Shown piece after piece: positions 46,320 to 58,203 of a stretch of DNA of 64,000 nucleotides. The notes below the pieces were generated by a model, which saw only the letters and a list, made by a program, of their open reading frames with translations, ran no database searches and was not told where the DNA came from. Where the stretch lies: assembly GCA_003415625.1 (NCBI GenBank), contig PYIU01000005.1, positions 5,001 to 69,000 of the forward strand, written 5' to 3'. This DNA comes from Aquanectria penicillioides (lineage: Eukaryota; Ascomycota; Sordariomycetes; Hypocreales; Nectriaceae). The number at the start of each line of letters is the position of its first letter. Position 1 is the stretch's first letter. Made by a program: the position numbers and the translations under genes.

Positions 46320-46495
46320 CTGAACTGCGGATTACCATTGTATTCGGCAGGAGAAGCATCAATATTAGTTCCTACCTCCAGGAGTCTCCTAACCACTACC
46401 CCATGACCACCACCGGCAGCAGCTTGTAACGCAGTCATCCCACCCCACGGACATGGACTCGCGTTCACATTTGCATTTGCTTCTAAAAGTAGCTA
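46320..46495 (-). pseudogene. ankyrin-repeat fragment
   Basis: One and a half ankyrin repeats are readable on the minus strand: LLLEANANVNA followed by GGMTALQAAAGGGH and VVVRRLLEVGTNIDA. The fragment starts abruptly at 46495, next to a short AT-rich insert, and ends at a stop near 46320. Together with the fragment at 46653-46964 on the same strand it fits the two ends of one STAND/ankyrin protein. Confidence 0.65.
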
Positions 46496-46652
46496 AAAGT
46501 ATAGGGGACTAAAGGGTCTTTATAACCTTGGCTTCTTAATAGTTAGGATATTAAGGCGTAAGTTATGGGGCCCTACGGGCCTCTATACTGCATGCTATCT
46601 ATTCTCTTATACTAAAAGGCCCGAATATAAAACTGCATGCTTGCCGCTTGTT
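46496..46652. other. AT-rich insert between two halves of a STAND/ankyrin remnant
   Basis: About 155 bp with ACTGCATGC twice (about 46588 and 46632) and a palindromic GGGGCCC segment. It replaces what would normally be the NACHT and most ankyrin repeats. Confidence 0.4.
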
Positions 46653-46964
46653 TTATTTTCTTGTTTGATTTTCACGCTGCCTACGTGCGACAACTTCCGG
46701 GTGCGAAGAGACGAATGTAGCGAAGACATTCGAGAAATAGCGAATAGATTGAAGCATAGAGTACACCCTACTAGCTATACTTCGTCCGCTGGGATTTCTC
46801 TTTTTATCGAGCTCTGTGGTGAATACAAGGACGGCATCCGCATCCGGCACAGCTCTGATTTGTTGCGGTTGGAGGTGCTGACCACTAGTATGGATATTTT
46901 GAAAGTCACTTAAGGCTTCTCGGAGGATTGTATCCTTTCGGTTACTGGAGACAAATAATTCCAT
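46653..46964 (-). pseudogene. N-terminal fragment of a STAND (NACHT/ankyrin) NTPase
   Basis: The minus-strand frame contains ALVFTTELDKKR-like and SMLQSIRYFSNVFATFVSSH followed by PEV. This is the N-terminal helical region of fungal NACHT-ankyrin NLR-like proteins (commonly TFVSSHPEIAALVWGSVK). A frameshift with loss of the conserved Trp follows just after PEVVA. Such proteins act in heterokaryon incompatibility or innate-immune-like responses. The nucleotide-binding domain itself is missing. Confidence 0.55.
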
Positions 46965-48563
46965 CTTGGAACAGTGGCTTTGGTAATGATGTTGAGTTGA
47001 AATGCATCATCAGGCTGAGTAGAATTCCGAGATAGAACTATACATCTTATTTAATCATGTGTGCCATGATTCAGCCTTGGAAGTTGTCTATGAGCCTGAG
47101 CCAATAACATAATTGAGCTGGAAAGTGCAGTTTAAGGCTGAAGCGAGGCATTTTCAGAACCATCATGCCAAGGTACCTTTGTTGCCAATCATTCTACAAT
47201 AACACGTTGGTAAATTTATGGATATGCGATTAGGTGCTTAGAAAATGTGAAAGTGACAAACTGTAAGGGGATTGTGAGTGCGAAAATACATTGCAAGAGA
47301 CCCACTAGACCTACCGATCTGAGCATCATCAATGTGGCATAGTGAGTTGGGGTCTAGGGTAATGTGGATTAATCTGTCATCAGGTTGGTCAGGAAGATAA
47401 AAGGGACCTCAGAGACATAGGAAATGAACAGGCAGTTTTCTCCAACCAATTTTTATTTTTGAAATTCTGAATTCCTTGCATTAGGACTCTGTTGAAGTCC
47501 CGGTGCAGCCCCTCATGACATTACTTTATTTATGACTTTCTGCCCTATATTCTTTCTTTCTTTTCTTTGAGGGACACTCCAAAGCATTTGATCAGATGCT
47601 TTAACACTCTTCCAAGTTGTTCGCAGCTGCTTGGGAAGGCTGTTCGGTCTTCGCCCGAACCCGCTTACCCTATACCCTTCTGGGTGGGGTGTGTGTTTTG
47701 GCCAGTGTTCCCGTCCACCAACACAATAGCCATCCCTGAAAGAATCAGAGCCTTTGAACTTCATAAGTAGGATCAGTGCTCCCAATCAATCGATTAGTAA
47801 GTTATCGGTATCCTCTGATCACTGGTTGCTCGGAGGTTTGACAGAAGCGGCGGAAGCAAACCCAAGCTTCTATAGATGGACATATCCATTGAGTTAGCCA
47901 TGTCCCACCACTGAAAATAAGCTTGCTACGATAACCTTAACGTGGAATCACAGAACCCTGCATTTTCTGCTATCTAATTGAGCAATACTGCGCGATAATC
48001 CAGCATGGAATTGCGGAGCGGCCACCCATTCCAATCCCACTGGTTATCAAAACAACAGATGCCAGTCTGAGACGCTCCATAGTCATATGAGCGATGATTT
48101 GGGAAAAAAAATTTCCATAAGACTCCATATACCATTTGACACATATGAAATTTTGGGTCAATAATTTATTTCTGCTCAAGTTTGTGGGTACCCCACTCTC
48201 AGCCTCAACAACCATCCATGCTGATCATCTTTCCGAGTAAAAGCCCGGTGTATCTGTGCATCAACGTTCTTCCTGCAAACTTATTAAATCTGATTAACTG
48301 TGACAAGTCAAATACTATGTCAGGCGTCAGGCGTCGTGTTGTCGTTGAAGTACTAGTTGTTCGAGCTCCCGTTCAATCATCGAAGGTGGGGGTGCTCCCA
48401 CTTACGAGATCATCCTAATCAATTGCCGAATCCGACACCTCGGAAGTTACTGATAACGGGGTTGAATCAACTTCCGAGCTGGAAGTTCTAGGATCCCATA
48501 CTTCCCATCGCTTGCTTCGGGAATCCTCATGCCCACTACTTGTCACGAAATTACAGGACCAGG
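46965..48563. other. gene-poor stretch with inverted repeat upstream of a regulator
   Basis: About 1.6 kb without a supported gene. The right end is the promoter of the Zn2Cys6 gene and holds the inverted repeat annotated separately. Confidence 0.4.
48439..48478. promoter_or_regulatory. 10-bp perfect inverted repeat with CGG/CCG triplets
   Basis: CTCGGAAGTT (48439-48448) and AACTTCCGAG (48469-48478) are perfect inverted copies separated by 20 bp, about 90 bp before the start codon of the Zn2Cys6 gene. Dimeric Zn2Cys6 proteins bind inverted CGG triplets, so self-regulation is possible. This is inference only. Confidence 0.45.
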
Positions 48564-50806
48564 ATGAACGAGAACGAGCCAACGCAGCAGAGCCCACCGG
48601 CTAAGCGACGAACCTGTCCGTCATTCCCCTCCCAGATCCCCCTCACCTCAGCTTGAGCTAACCTGGAGTCAGATGGACGAGCCTGCATCACATGTCATCA
48701 GCGCAAGGTCCGTTGCGATTCTTTAGAGGTGGGAATTCCATGTTCGAATTGCAAAGCACAGAATCGTTCAGGGTGTCGCGTCTACGAATGGGCAAAAACG
48801 GCTCGGCAAAAACGCGCGTACAGGCCGTCCATCTCTCAGACCCAGCTTTCAGTGCAAAAGGCCAAAGCCACGACTCCGCAGGCCGACAGTGAAGACAGTC
48901 GGGCGGATCAAGTCCAACACAGAATTGACAATAATTCTCTGGCCAGCACTTCGCCGAACGGAGGTATCCTAGCTAGCTATTCAGCGGCCACACACTCAAT
49001 AGTTGAGTCGACAAATCTTGGCTCCTTCGGCGAGGATCAGGCTTGCCGAAGCCTTGCCGACTTTATTGACCAGGAGGACACTGAGCCACAGACAATTGGA
49101 TATGGCACCCGCCTTTACTTTATAGGCGCCGTGTCATCGAATTTAAACTATCTCGTGCGTCAGCGTGCACATCAAAAGTCCAATGGCCTGGTCCACTTTG
49201 CGAGTCGTCAGCTCGAGCGCAAGTATACCGCTCACGACCATGACCGGATTCCAGCAGACGTCTACACATTACCGCCCCGTGCACTTGCAGACGAGCTTAT
49301 CGAGGCCTACTTTGTGCGCGTGAACAGGGGCTGGCCAATTGTAGACGAGGAAGATTTCATGGCCAGGTACAAGAGCCGAGACACAATAAATCCTCCGGGG
49401 TTAACGCTATTGCACGCCATTCTTCTCGTCGGTGCTCATGTACTCTCTGCGGAGCGACCGGAAGTTGCTGAACTCAAGCCAACATTTTTCCGGCGAGCAA
49501 AACTGCTTTTTGATAGCAGATATGAGCAAAATAGAACAATGCATGTACAAGTCGCGCTGCTCTTAAGCTGGCACTCGGACGGTGTCGAGGATATCCTCGC
49601 AAACACCTGGCACTGGGTCGGTTTGGCAGTCAGAATAGCGTTTGGCCTCGGGATGCATCGTGACTCAACGCATTCGGCCCTGCTGCCATTTTACAAGCGG
49701 ACATGGGTTCGTCTTTGGTGGGTACTTGTGCAATTTGACGTACTCACGTCTGTATCTCACGGCCGTCCTCGAGCCATGTATGTTGAGCCATGCACCACGC
49801 CACAGTTGATGCTTACAAGATTAGAAACTTGGAGGATTCAGATGTTCCTCATTTAGAAGAGATTCACTTCCAAGGAATCCCTCATGCACACCATCAGTTT
49901 GTCATACATCACACGATGCTATGCAGGATAATATCCAAATTAATGAAGCGTGGTGGGTCTTTCAGGTCATCTCCAAATCCAGACTTGCAACGATTGAAGG
50001 AAGCAGACAAAGTCTTGGCCGAATTCGCAACGAAGCTACCCGAAGAACTACGCTTGAACATGCCAGCAGGAAACATTTGGCACTCCACTTTGCATCTCAC
50101 ATACAATAACTTCATTGTTCTACTCCATCGACTTCCCCCAACCGAGATGGTGAGGTTTTCCGAAGATTTGGACATTTGTGGAGACGCAGTCACCGCGATT
50201 ACAATGATTCTAGACACTATGCGCACGCAGAACAAGATGTCTAACTTGTCTATATTTGGAGTCAATGCACTCTTTACTAGCATGGTGCAAGTCAGCAGTG
50301 AACTAGATTCCACAAATCCTCTCCTTGCGGCCAAATCAAGGCAAAAGTTTGATTTGCTCTTGCTGTCACTTCGAGAGTTATCGCGGTATTGGTTGTACGC
50401 CAGAAGCGTTCTTCGCATCTACGAGGAGGGTGAAGAAAGTCACCGGCGCGGGTTTTGTGACAGTACTAAAAGTGGCATTGGCAGCTCAACAGCTAACGAT
50501 ATCAAGGCAAGTTTGTCATTGCCTTGCTCCGGCCTTCCAGTGATCGCTGGCCGATGTCAAAATACGCGGGAACTCGACCAAGGATCGCCAACACACACTA
50601 GTACAGAAGTAGATGAGACTTCCGAAGTCCTGGCCAAGGGGAAACATCGGTTCAGACAGCCCCAGGCCTCAAAGGAAGAATTCTGGATGGATGGAGAGAT
50701 GGAAATGGTGCCCCCAGAGCTACCAATACCGCAAGATACATTGGCCCTTGAACTTTTCTTGGCCGGGTTAGACAGTGAACTCAACTTTTTTGATGCTAAC
50801 GAATAA
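48564..50806 (+). CDS. Zn2Cys6 transcription factor, intact
   Basis: A nuclear regulator of 712 residues. Exons 48564-48615, 48673-49777 and 49825-50806 total 2,139 bases in frame; the introns are 57 and 47 bp. The cluster CITCHQRKVRC, then eight residues, CSNC, seven residues and Cys lies at about residues 22-49, followed by a basic linker ARQKR. The fungal-specific TF domain 1 (XlnR/Gal4 middle homology) spans about residues 220-480, with WHWVGLAVRIAFGLGMHRDS near its centre. The C-terminus is acidic. The gene converges on a LaeA-like methyltransferase gene only 52 bp away. No lesion seen. Confidence 0.88.
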
Positions 50807-50858
50807 TTTGAATACCATTCCTGTCAACTAGTTGAAAGAAGATCCGTTGATCACTGGA

Positions 50859-52280
50859 TCAAGACGTAGTTGGTTTACGACCCCACACAACTCGCTGGCG
50901 GAAAAAAGGCCGCGCGTTTCTGGTCCGGTGTTCACGCCGAAAGTGAGCGAGGTATACGGACACCTCATCTTTGGTCCACCCCACTGTTGTAGCCATGAAA
51001 AGCACCGTGCCTTCCGGGTCCTGTTCAAAGGCGAGCTGCATAAACGCACCGATGTTTTGAAGTCTCGGATCCTTTGGCCACCGCCCGATAGGTTGCTGTC
51101 TGATCAGAATGGAAGGCAAAATCGGGACGTGGCCAACAAACCTTGAAATCTTCACTTTGAATATCTGTGAACCCTGCATCCTCCATTGCCTTCTTTTGTA
51201 TCCCTTCTTCGAAGACTGTGAATGGGCGGTTTATCTTGCGCCCCCCTTCGACGAAAAACTTACCCCATTGGCTCAGTGCACTCTCATCGGGAACAGTGCC
51301 GTCCTCGCCCTCGATCTGTGATGATGGTTCGAAACTTTCCAGGTAGCCCCTAGGTTTAAGGCTCCTGTAGGCCTGCTTAAAGAGCGCCGTCCAATCGGAG
51401 ATGCTGCCGACGAGCCATCGGGTATGAACGTAGTCGAGAGAATTTTCTTCAAAGGTCCAAGCCTGAGTACAGTCATCGATTTGGCTAGGCTCGTTAGATT
51501 CCGATGTAAGAGCGACAATAGCATGTATCCCTACAATTGCAGATTTGGCGGCACCCAACTCGGTTGAATAGGCGCAATATCGGTTCCAATGACAGAAACG
51601 TTAGGGAACCTATCAGCAAATTCACTACCTTTCTTCAGCTTCGAACGGCACAGTCCAGGCTGGGAACATACATAGCCCAAATACCTAAGTAGTCATTAGC
51701 TATGCATAACTTACTATGCTCAGAATCACTCACCGGTGCCAGTTCCAATATCGACAGCGGTCTACTACAGTGAGAAGACATAATTAGAGATCGATGGTAA
51801 GAACCCACCTGTACATCGTTCTGGAGTGGCGCCAGATAAAGCTTATCTCCAACTAAAAGAGTAAGGACATGGTGACTAGCATAAAAAAATTAGGTGGCTT
51901 TGCAATCTTATTCATTAGACTTACTTGATATCCAGCGCTTCTTTTGCCGCACCATCTATTGCTCCCCTATCTTTTGTTAGTCATGGTAGCACAATGTGCG
52001 CGCCCCACCAACCATTATTCAACGTCGCCGCACTCACTATGATAGGTCCTGCCATGGATGGTCCTGTATTGAAGAATAGTAGAGGTCAAAGATGCTGTGG
52101 GGCCGTTGTTGTCGACCAGAGCTGAATCAGCATCGTCTTGAATACTCTCCTCGCAGCATTTCCTGAATCAACTAGCCATGATGAAGTCTTTTCACTTGAA
52201 CGAACCTCTGCTAGCCGAGCCCAATATTGAGGTGGAAGAATAGCAGTCTCTCCTGCATTTTCCAGGTCTCTGTTATCCAT
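50859..52280 (-). pseudogene. LaeA-like SAM-dependent methyltransferase, intact core, damaged N-terminus
   Basis: The catalytic part is well preserved through five introns: AVDIGTGTG (SAM motif I, about 51735-51765), [26 protein letters not shown], then FEENSLDYVHTRWL and the C-terminal GRWPKDPRLQNIG to TGA at 50861-50859. This matches LaeA/UMTA-type proteins, which act as regulators or natural-product enzymes. The N-terminal exon starts with ATG 52280 (MDNRDLENAGE) but changes frame near 52150. The block [14 protein letters not shown] then meets TAA where relatives read Tyr-Trp, and a further frame change leads into ALDI. If translation could start internally, the core might still work. Neighbour: a convergent intact regulator. 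Confidence 0.72.
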
Positions 52281-53211
52281 TTTAGTTGTAAATAGAGTTT
52301 GTAGGATGTTGGCTGGAAATCGTGCCCAATCCAGGAGGGATTGACAAGATTTTATGAAGCCAGGATTGCGAAAAGAGATGAACTAATTATCCGTCGCAAA
52401 GGACCCTACATAGACTCACGTCTCAGTGATCTTGAACCAACAATGTCACGTCAAACGAGGAACTCGAACCACCGTCGGGAACGATCCAATCTTCTAGTGG
52501 CTTGTGCTGGGGCACGGCATGGTCCGGATGCATGGCAGTTATCAGTATGCGCAGCAATACCAACAGCTACCACTTGGATACTCGCACCCTATTATTCCGC
52601 CAAAGGTTGGACCAATGGGGGAGATCCCGGCCATTGAAGGCGCAAGTTAGACGACGGCAGGGTCAAAGATTACGAAGGAGACATGGCGCAATACGTTTGG
52701 ACCACAGAAAACCCGGTCCTAAATCACTGCTGCAGGCCTTGACAGGCTAAATATCATACCAATGAGATTGGAAAACAAAGCAATAATTTCGGAAGCGAGG
52801 CAGTCGCAGTCTAGCTGAAACCTCCCAGGCCAAAGAACTAATAGCCATACCATTTCGCTCCCACGTAAACGAAGAACCTCAAGTCGATGTCACACGGCAA
52901 ACAGCAACCAGAGACGGTGCGAGCTTGGGCAGACGTCTCGGAAAACCAAGTTTATTCAAAGCTGATGGAGCCGTCGCGTCGGTCTAGAAGCCTGAAGTCT
53001 CGAGTCAAACAATGAACCCAACCCCGAGATTCAATCATCAGGGGTAAACATCTTCGAACAACCCCCTGGATTTCAAGACTTTTCCACATCACACACCACT
53101 CCTAATGTGTTGCTACGTTTTATAGAATTATAAAAGTATCGAACAAGTGCAAACCGATCCATTGGTTTATGAGAAGAGCTGAAACAGAATTTACTGCCGC
53201 CGGAATTGTAA
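52281..53211 (+). other. possible eroded coding sequence, unidentified
   Basis: Between about 52535 and 53110 a single plus-strand frame reads as plausible protein (YAQQYQQLPLGYSHPIIPPK at its start) but contains about five stops, mostly TAG. The spacing and composition suggest an old gene with TGG or CAG codons converted to TAG. No domain was recognised. Confidence 0.3.
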
Positions 53212-54183
53212 TCATGCTTGAGCTGTGCAAGCGGCAAAAACACTTTCAGAAAACTTGTAAACCATCTCATCGACTCCGCGATTCCTGAAATCGGCCAGGA
53301 CCTTCTCATTATCAATGCTTTCTCCTTGAACGTCAATCAGAAATACTCCCCCTCGAGATTTCTCTGCAACTTCCAGCCCCTGTGGCACTGGTACAAGGCC
53401 TCCATTAACCCCATATCTATCGCTAGTAGCTAAGAACAATGCTCTTTCACCGGCTTCACCCTGGCTGAGTGGGTTTGGGAACGACATGCCGAATTCTCGA
53501 ATCCTAGCCAGACCTGGCGTTTCAACAGGACCCGGATTCCAGTGTACGATGCTCAAACGTGGATTATCACGAGCAATCTTTTCAAATGCCAGAGTTCCCA
53601 TAGTGGCAGAATGGACTGAAGAGTTCCAATAGGACCAATTGCCTGACTCTCGCAAATCAAGGTCGCCCTCGTTGAGCGGCCCCTCTATCCCACCAGCCAG
53701 GACGGAAACAACACGTGGACTAATCGCTCCCGGACTATTGAGCAAGGGCAACAGCTTCTGGAGAGCTCGAAGTCGACAGTAGAATCTTGTACTCATCGAT
53801 GGATCCAGTCTCTCGCACGTGTTGTGTCGACCTTCGAAAGCCATGAACCCGGCAGACATAAACAAGAAGTCAAGTTTGTTTTCTTTCTCCATGATTGTGC
53901 TCACTACTTTGTCAATGCCAGACACAAGGGAAGCGTCGGCTGTAATGAGGTCATAGGTGCCAGTGGGATTGGATTGGTGTAGAGAAGTTAGGAATGTCTC
54001 GTGCGAGGTCACAGTACGCGGACGGGCGACAGTGTAGATATGAGGAGCCGTGGCATGTTGAGCAAACTGCTGGAGCGTACTTTGGCCAATGCCCGACGTT
54101 GCGCCAATAAATAGCGCAACAAGTCCATGCGGAAGGGCTGGAACGAGAGCGTTGGATTGTTGCAATGTTTGAAGTGGGACCAT
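53212..54183 (-). CDS. atypical short-chain dehydrogenase, intact
   Basis: A single-exon NAD(P)-binding protein of 323 residues. ATG at 54183 is preferred because the frame extends upstream only through non-ATG codons. The cofactor motif GATSGIG lies at about residues 27-33. The central region has MSAGFM in place of NNAG. The catalytic YxxxK is not obvious: the corresponding helix reads HSATMGTLAFEKI, as in a group of fungal SDR relatives found in secondary-metabolite clusters. Pro-Gly after the active site (NPGPVETPG) is kept. The function may be non-catalytic or use an altered mechanism. No frameshift or stop. Confidence 0.82.
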   Translation of the reverse strand: MVPLQTLQQSNALVPALPHGLVALFIGATSGIGQSTLQQFAQHATAPHIYTVARPRTVTSHETFLTSLHQSNPTGTYDLITADASLVSGIDKVVSTIMEKENKLDFLFMSAGFMAFEGRHNTCERLDPSMSTRFYCRLRALQKLLPLLNSPGAISPRVVSVLAGGIEGPLNEGDLDLRESGNWSYWNSSVHSATMGTLAFEKIARDNPRLSIVHWNPGPVETPGLARIREFGMSFPNPLSQGEAGERALFLATSDRYGVNGGLVPVPQGLEVAEKSRGGVFLIDVQGESIDNEKVLADFRNRGVDEMVYKFSESVFAACTAQA

Positions 54184-55529
54184 TTCTCTCACACTAAAAA
54201 CGAGCTGTCTTGGAGAAAGAAGGGAGTTTTCCAAACTGTTGACACTTTGTCCTTGTGAGGCCTTTATTGGTAGTCATTTGTAACTGGATTATACATCTCC
54301 GCCTACGATGCAGTTTAAATATGCTACAGTTATATCTAGTACGTACCTAATGACGTACTGAACGGATCCCATACGGTAAATTACACGGACGGGCGGACCA
54401 AACCTCGGACGAACCTGGAGACTTGAAGATGAGAAACGGACATAATGCGGACGAATGGACGACCTCAAGTGCGAACTTGCATGCGAGGGAGGAAACATGA
54501 ACGATATCAACGTTTGAGTTAAAAGGGAGAAAGCAGGAAATCGAAGACAATATGCAGAATGACTAACGGATAATGGTCTCAGCCATTCGCTAGCGGTCAA
54601 GAAGCGCAGCATGACTGATATTGCGTGCCTCGGGGCTAGATCGCTAAGGGATCACTTGAATGGATGAGCTAATCTCTTTGATTCTAGTAAGCTCTGACGG
54701 GGCTTCTCTGTAACATGTTGGTATTTGTTGCTCGCGATATCGACATGCGCTTTTCAATTATCGAGAGTAGTATCTTGAACAACCAATTGATGGGGAAAGC
54801 GCATGAACCAATTGTGACGAGTGGTGCAAACGGCGTACAGACATCTTCAGTTAAGTCCGGGACAGCGCAAGCTGTGTATGACCACCCAATTCAAGCATCC
54901 GGATTCGCCAGTGCACAGTCCATCTTACAATTTCCGTAGGCTTGACTGCACCGCATTCCTATGCACAGCTACTTCAGATCCGGAGCCATAGCCAACGAAG
55001 GCTTGCGATGTCATATGAACCCTGGTCAAGCATCAAAGTCACTTTTAGTTACTTCGAGCTGTCAGGTAGTTGTACGGATACGGTAGTGCGCATGACCCTG
55101 GCCCAGTGCGCTTATTTGAACCTAGACCAGTGGTCAACAAGCTGCATACGCGCTCCTTAATAGGGCTAAAGTCTGTGGTGCGATGTGTAAATTAATTTAT
55201 CGGGAAACAATTTGGCTGATTAGTCCTAATGAGGATAGCATAGACTCTCTTTGATGATGGCACATTCTTCAAGACTACCGCAAACCAGCATGCTGCAGTG
55301 TCTGCCTTCGGAGGCATAGGACCAAGTTGACGACTGGTCAGGGGTGACGAGCTCCTCAGAAAGAAGGAAGTAGCAGAATCACCTGAATCAGAGAGCATAC
55401 CGTAAGCCTCAACCTCAACGTAACCTCTGTCCTCGCCTTGTTGTGATTCATTGAATTTTCTAAAGCTTATCCAAGATGTCTAGGACAGCAGAAGCACAAC
55501 GAACGATGCTCACAGATCACATCTAGCCA
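54184..55529. other. gene-free stretch
   Basis: About 1.35 kb. From 54380 to 54470 the motif CGGACGA/CGGACG recurs several times, giving a locally repetitive tract upstream of the SDR. No gene supported. Confidence 0.4.
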
Positions 55530-56245
55530 CACGAGGATTGCCCCCGGATAGATACAGCGATAGCAGCTATGCCACTGCTGCAACAAGCCATGAGTTGCAG
55601 CCTCGGTGTCGACACGTTCACCCCCTGGTGTTAATTGGTGCTTCTGATCCCCAAGATCATCAGCGTGCTGTAGAGTTCGTTCAGAACGTAATTCTCAAAA
55701 GCAGCCTCAGTCTTCAGGCGCCGGTGGATCTGTTATTGCTTGCGTGCCTAAATGTCATAAATGCACTAACGACAAATGCGGCCCTCTTGTCCATCCCGCT
55801 CATCAAATTGACTTGCCAATACATCATATCGCCATTCAATGTGTCGGGACCCAAGCCCTTGGGTGTGCCTGAGTTTGCATTGCAATCCCCAGAGAGCCTG
55901 CAGCCCACGTAGTTACAGATGACTGTGACGCATGGGCCGTGGCGCGATCTCTTCCCGATGCCGATGATCCGAGATAGAATCCTCTGTGATCTTAAGGTAC
56001 GCCTCGTGACAGAAGATGACCTATGCCACGATATCTTTTCCTCGACAGATTCTCGTGGTGTGGTGCTATCGCCCCTCTTCTGGTCTGGGGAGAGCCTTGG
56101 GACTCGCGGAATTGGGAATTGAGCTCCACATTTTTGAAGAAGTGGATATTCATGTTACAAGGTTGTCCTAGCGTTGTAGAATCTACAAACCTTTAGCGCT
56201 CTAGGCGAGGTCTATCAAATGTGGAATTGCCTATGGAGTAAATCG
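55530..56245 (+). pseudogene. bZIP-type regulator remnant, DUF3425 domain
   Basis: The sequence covers the C-terminal DUF3425 region. A helix with LLLACLNVINALTTNAALL and SPFNVSGP is followed by LQMTVTHGPWRDLFPMPMI and, after a frameshift near 56095, SRNWELSSTFLKKW and GCPSVVESTNL. TAG at 55910-55912 falls where Glu is expected in PTELQ, and another TAG replaces Trp in TNLWRSRRG (near 56192). No basic region or leucine zipper was found upstream. DUF3425 proteins are AP-1-like nuclear factors in filamentous fungi. Confidence 0.65.
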
Positions 56246-56487
56246 ATCCATAGAGTATCAAATGCCAAAATGTACACCAGGTATCTCAAATAACGATGAT
56301 ACCGGTATAGCTGAACATAATACGTTGCTAGTCATGCCATTGCAAATTTATTACATCATCCCTCAAAACTTTGCCGCCCCATGTAATATTCTCGGAACTG
56401 GCAGATGATTTGCAACCGACCCTCCTTTCAGTCAATCAAACACCCTCAAGGGCCATCAACCCAACTCGCACACTTGGGCACTTTCTA

Positions 56488-57391
56488 CTAGATATGTTGT
56501 CCGATCTCCCCCTGAGTCCACTCCCACATTTGCTCTCTCAACTCCTGATCCTGACTGAGCTTAGATCCTTCGCCAGTCACAGCAATCGGAGGATAGACCC
56601 CGCCGCTCTTAACATCAGGGGCGACCGACACCCACAGCTGGCTGCGCGCGCCATTTCCGACAGATATGCTGAAGAACATCGAATATGCATAAATGAAGAC
56701 GAGCATGGGTGACGATACCTCAATATCCTTGCCAATATTCGAGCGTACTGTTCCCGGATGTGTCCAAATAAATTTCACGTTCCGATATCGCTGGGCCATG
56801 GCTGAGTTATAACGAACATGGGGAAGCCTGTAAATGCAGTAGCGCTTTGTGGTCTTGCGTGTTGTCATGCGCGTCTTGGATTCAGCAAACTTGTACATGT
56901 CGCTGGGACTGCATCCTTCTGATGCCGATGAAGGAGAGATCACTCATGCCTCCAGGCTATCTTTGGCTGTTTCTTCTATAACAAGGAGAAGGAGTTGGGT
57001 GAGAAGAGCGTGCCCCATGTGATTTGTGCCAAATCAAACTTCATAGCCGCCCTCGGTCAGGCCTTCAGTAGTAAACATGATGCCAGCATTGTTGATGAGA
57101 ATTTCGAGACGAAATTCAAGGTTTCAAAATCCAGAGCAGCTTGTTTAATACTTGCAAATGAAGCAAGGTCTAATTTAAAGCCCTGATTGGGGTAGTGCAG
57201 TTCCCTAAGGTTTCTAGTCGTCGTATGGCAGCCTCCGCCTTGGCTTGGGAGCGGGCCGCCTTGTAAATCCTGGCAGCACTATGTTTGGCGAGTTGATGGA
57301 CTGTCTCAAGGCCCAAGCCAGAGTTGCCTCTGGTGACAAGAATAATCTTTCCATCGAGATCAGGAATGCCATGATCCGGCTGCCAAGACAT
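56488..57391 (-). pseudogene. short-chain dehydrogenase remnant (retinol dehydrogenase type)
   Basis: The N-terminal block (MSWQPDHGIPDLDGK, then LVTRGNSGLGLETVHQLAKH) has the cofactor glycines but Arg for the usual Gly in VTG. The following block LDLASFASIKQAALDFETLN is in another frame. Stops and frame changes scatter between 57100 and 56850. A good C-terminal block resumes at HPGTVRSNIGKDIEVSSP (about 56765) and ends at TAG 56490-56488. The active-site region around YxxxK is too eroded to read. It is a dead relative of the SDRs elsewhere in the window. Confidence 0.65.
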
Positions 57392-58203
57392 GCCCTGTCC
57401 CATGACAGCGCCCAAGTTGTTTGTAGGCAATGGCTCGCCTCGGTTAGCGTGATGGTTGTTTTAAAATGAGAGAAGTAATTGCAGGAATGCTCACTTCTGT
57501 AGAAATATGGTTCTCATTATATACATCTGACCAGGCCCAAATTCATGGCAGCTATGGTTTTGATTAACCATAAATGTGGGTTGAACCAATATTCGCTAGC
57601 CAGTGGTTCATAAGTTTATGTGGCTGCACGTTGCTGATATCCCTGTAAGCCACATAAACCTAACCAGCCTGCGAGAGTCTAGAATGAAATTCTACGAGAC
57701 AATACACATAATTTGTGATCCGTAATCGGTCGGTTTCCCAATGCATGGTGGATGGGGAGAAAGCTTTGCCAAACACAGCCATGTGATTTTAGAAAGTCCC
57801 AGTAGCTTGCTTACATCCCTGCAGCAGCGTGGCTTGATCTGACGTACAGATAGCAAGTAGCCGCAAGCCTAGAGATGGCGCCGGTGGATGGTTCAAGATT
57901 TCTCATACTACTTACTCCCTTGGTATACTCACTTGGATCTAACCTCTGACACACATGACACCATAGTAGGCATGCTATCGTCATATAGGGAACCAGGACT
58001 TGCCTGATGATTGTCTTCATCCCTCACCAAAACATTCGGCTAAGGACTTGTACAATTGACCACAAAAAAACGAGTATAGCTCTTCCTCAAAGTATCTGAG
58101 ATTTATTTGGCATTTAACACACCACCTAAGGCGAAGGTTATTCCATGCAGAATAGAACACTCCCTTGACAGAGGGTCTATGGTTCAAGCTGGGTCCATCC
58201 ATT
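57392..58203. other. intergenic with a 12-bp hairpin
   Basis: About 810 bp without a supported gene. GTTTATGTGGCT (57614-57625) and its perfect inverse (57648-57659) form a stem with a 22-bp loop. Confidence 0.45.
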
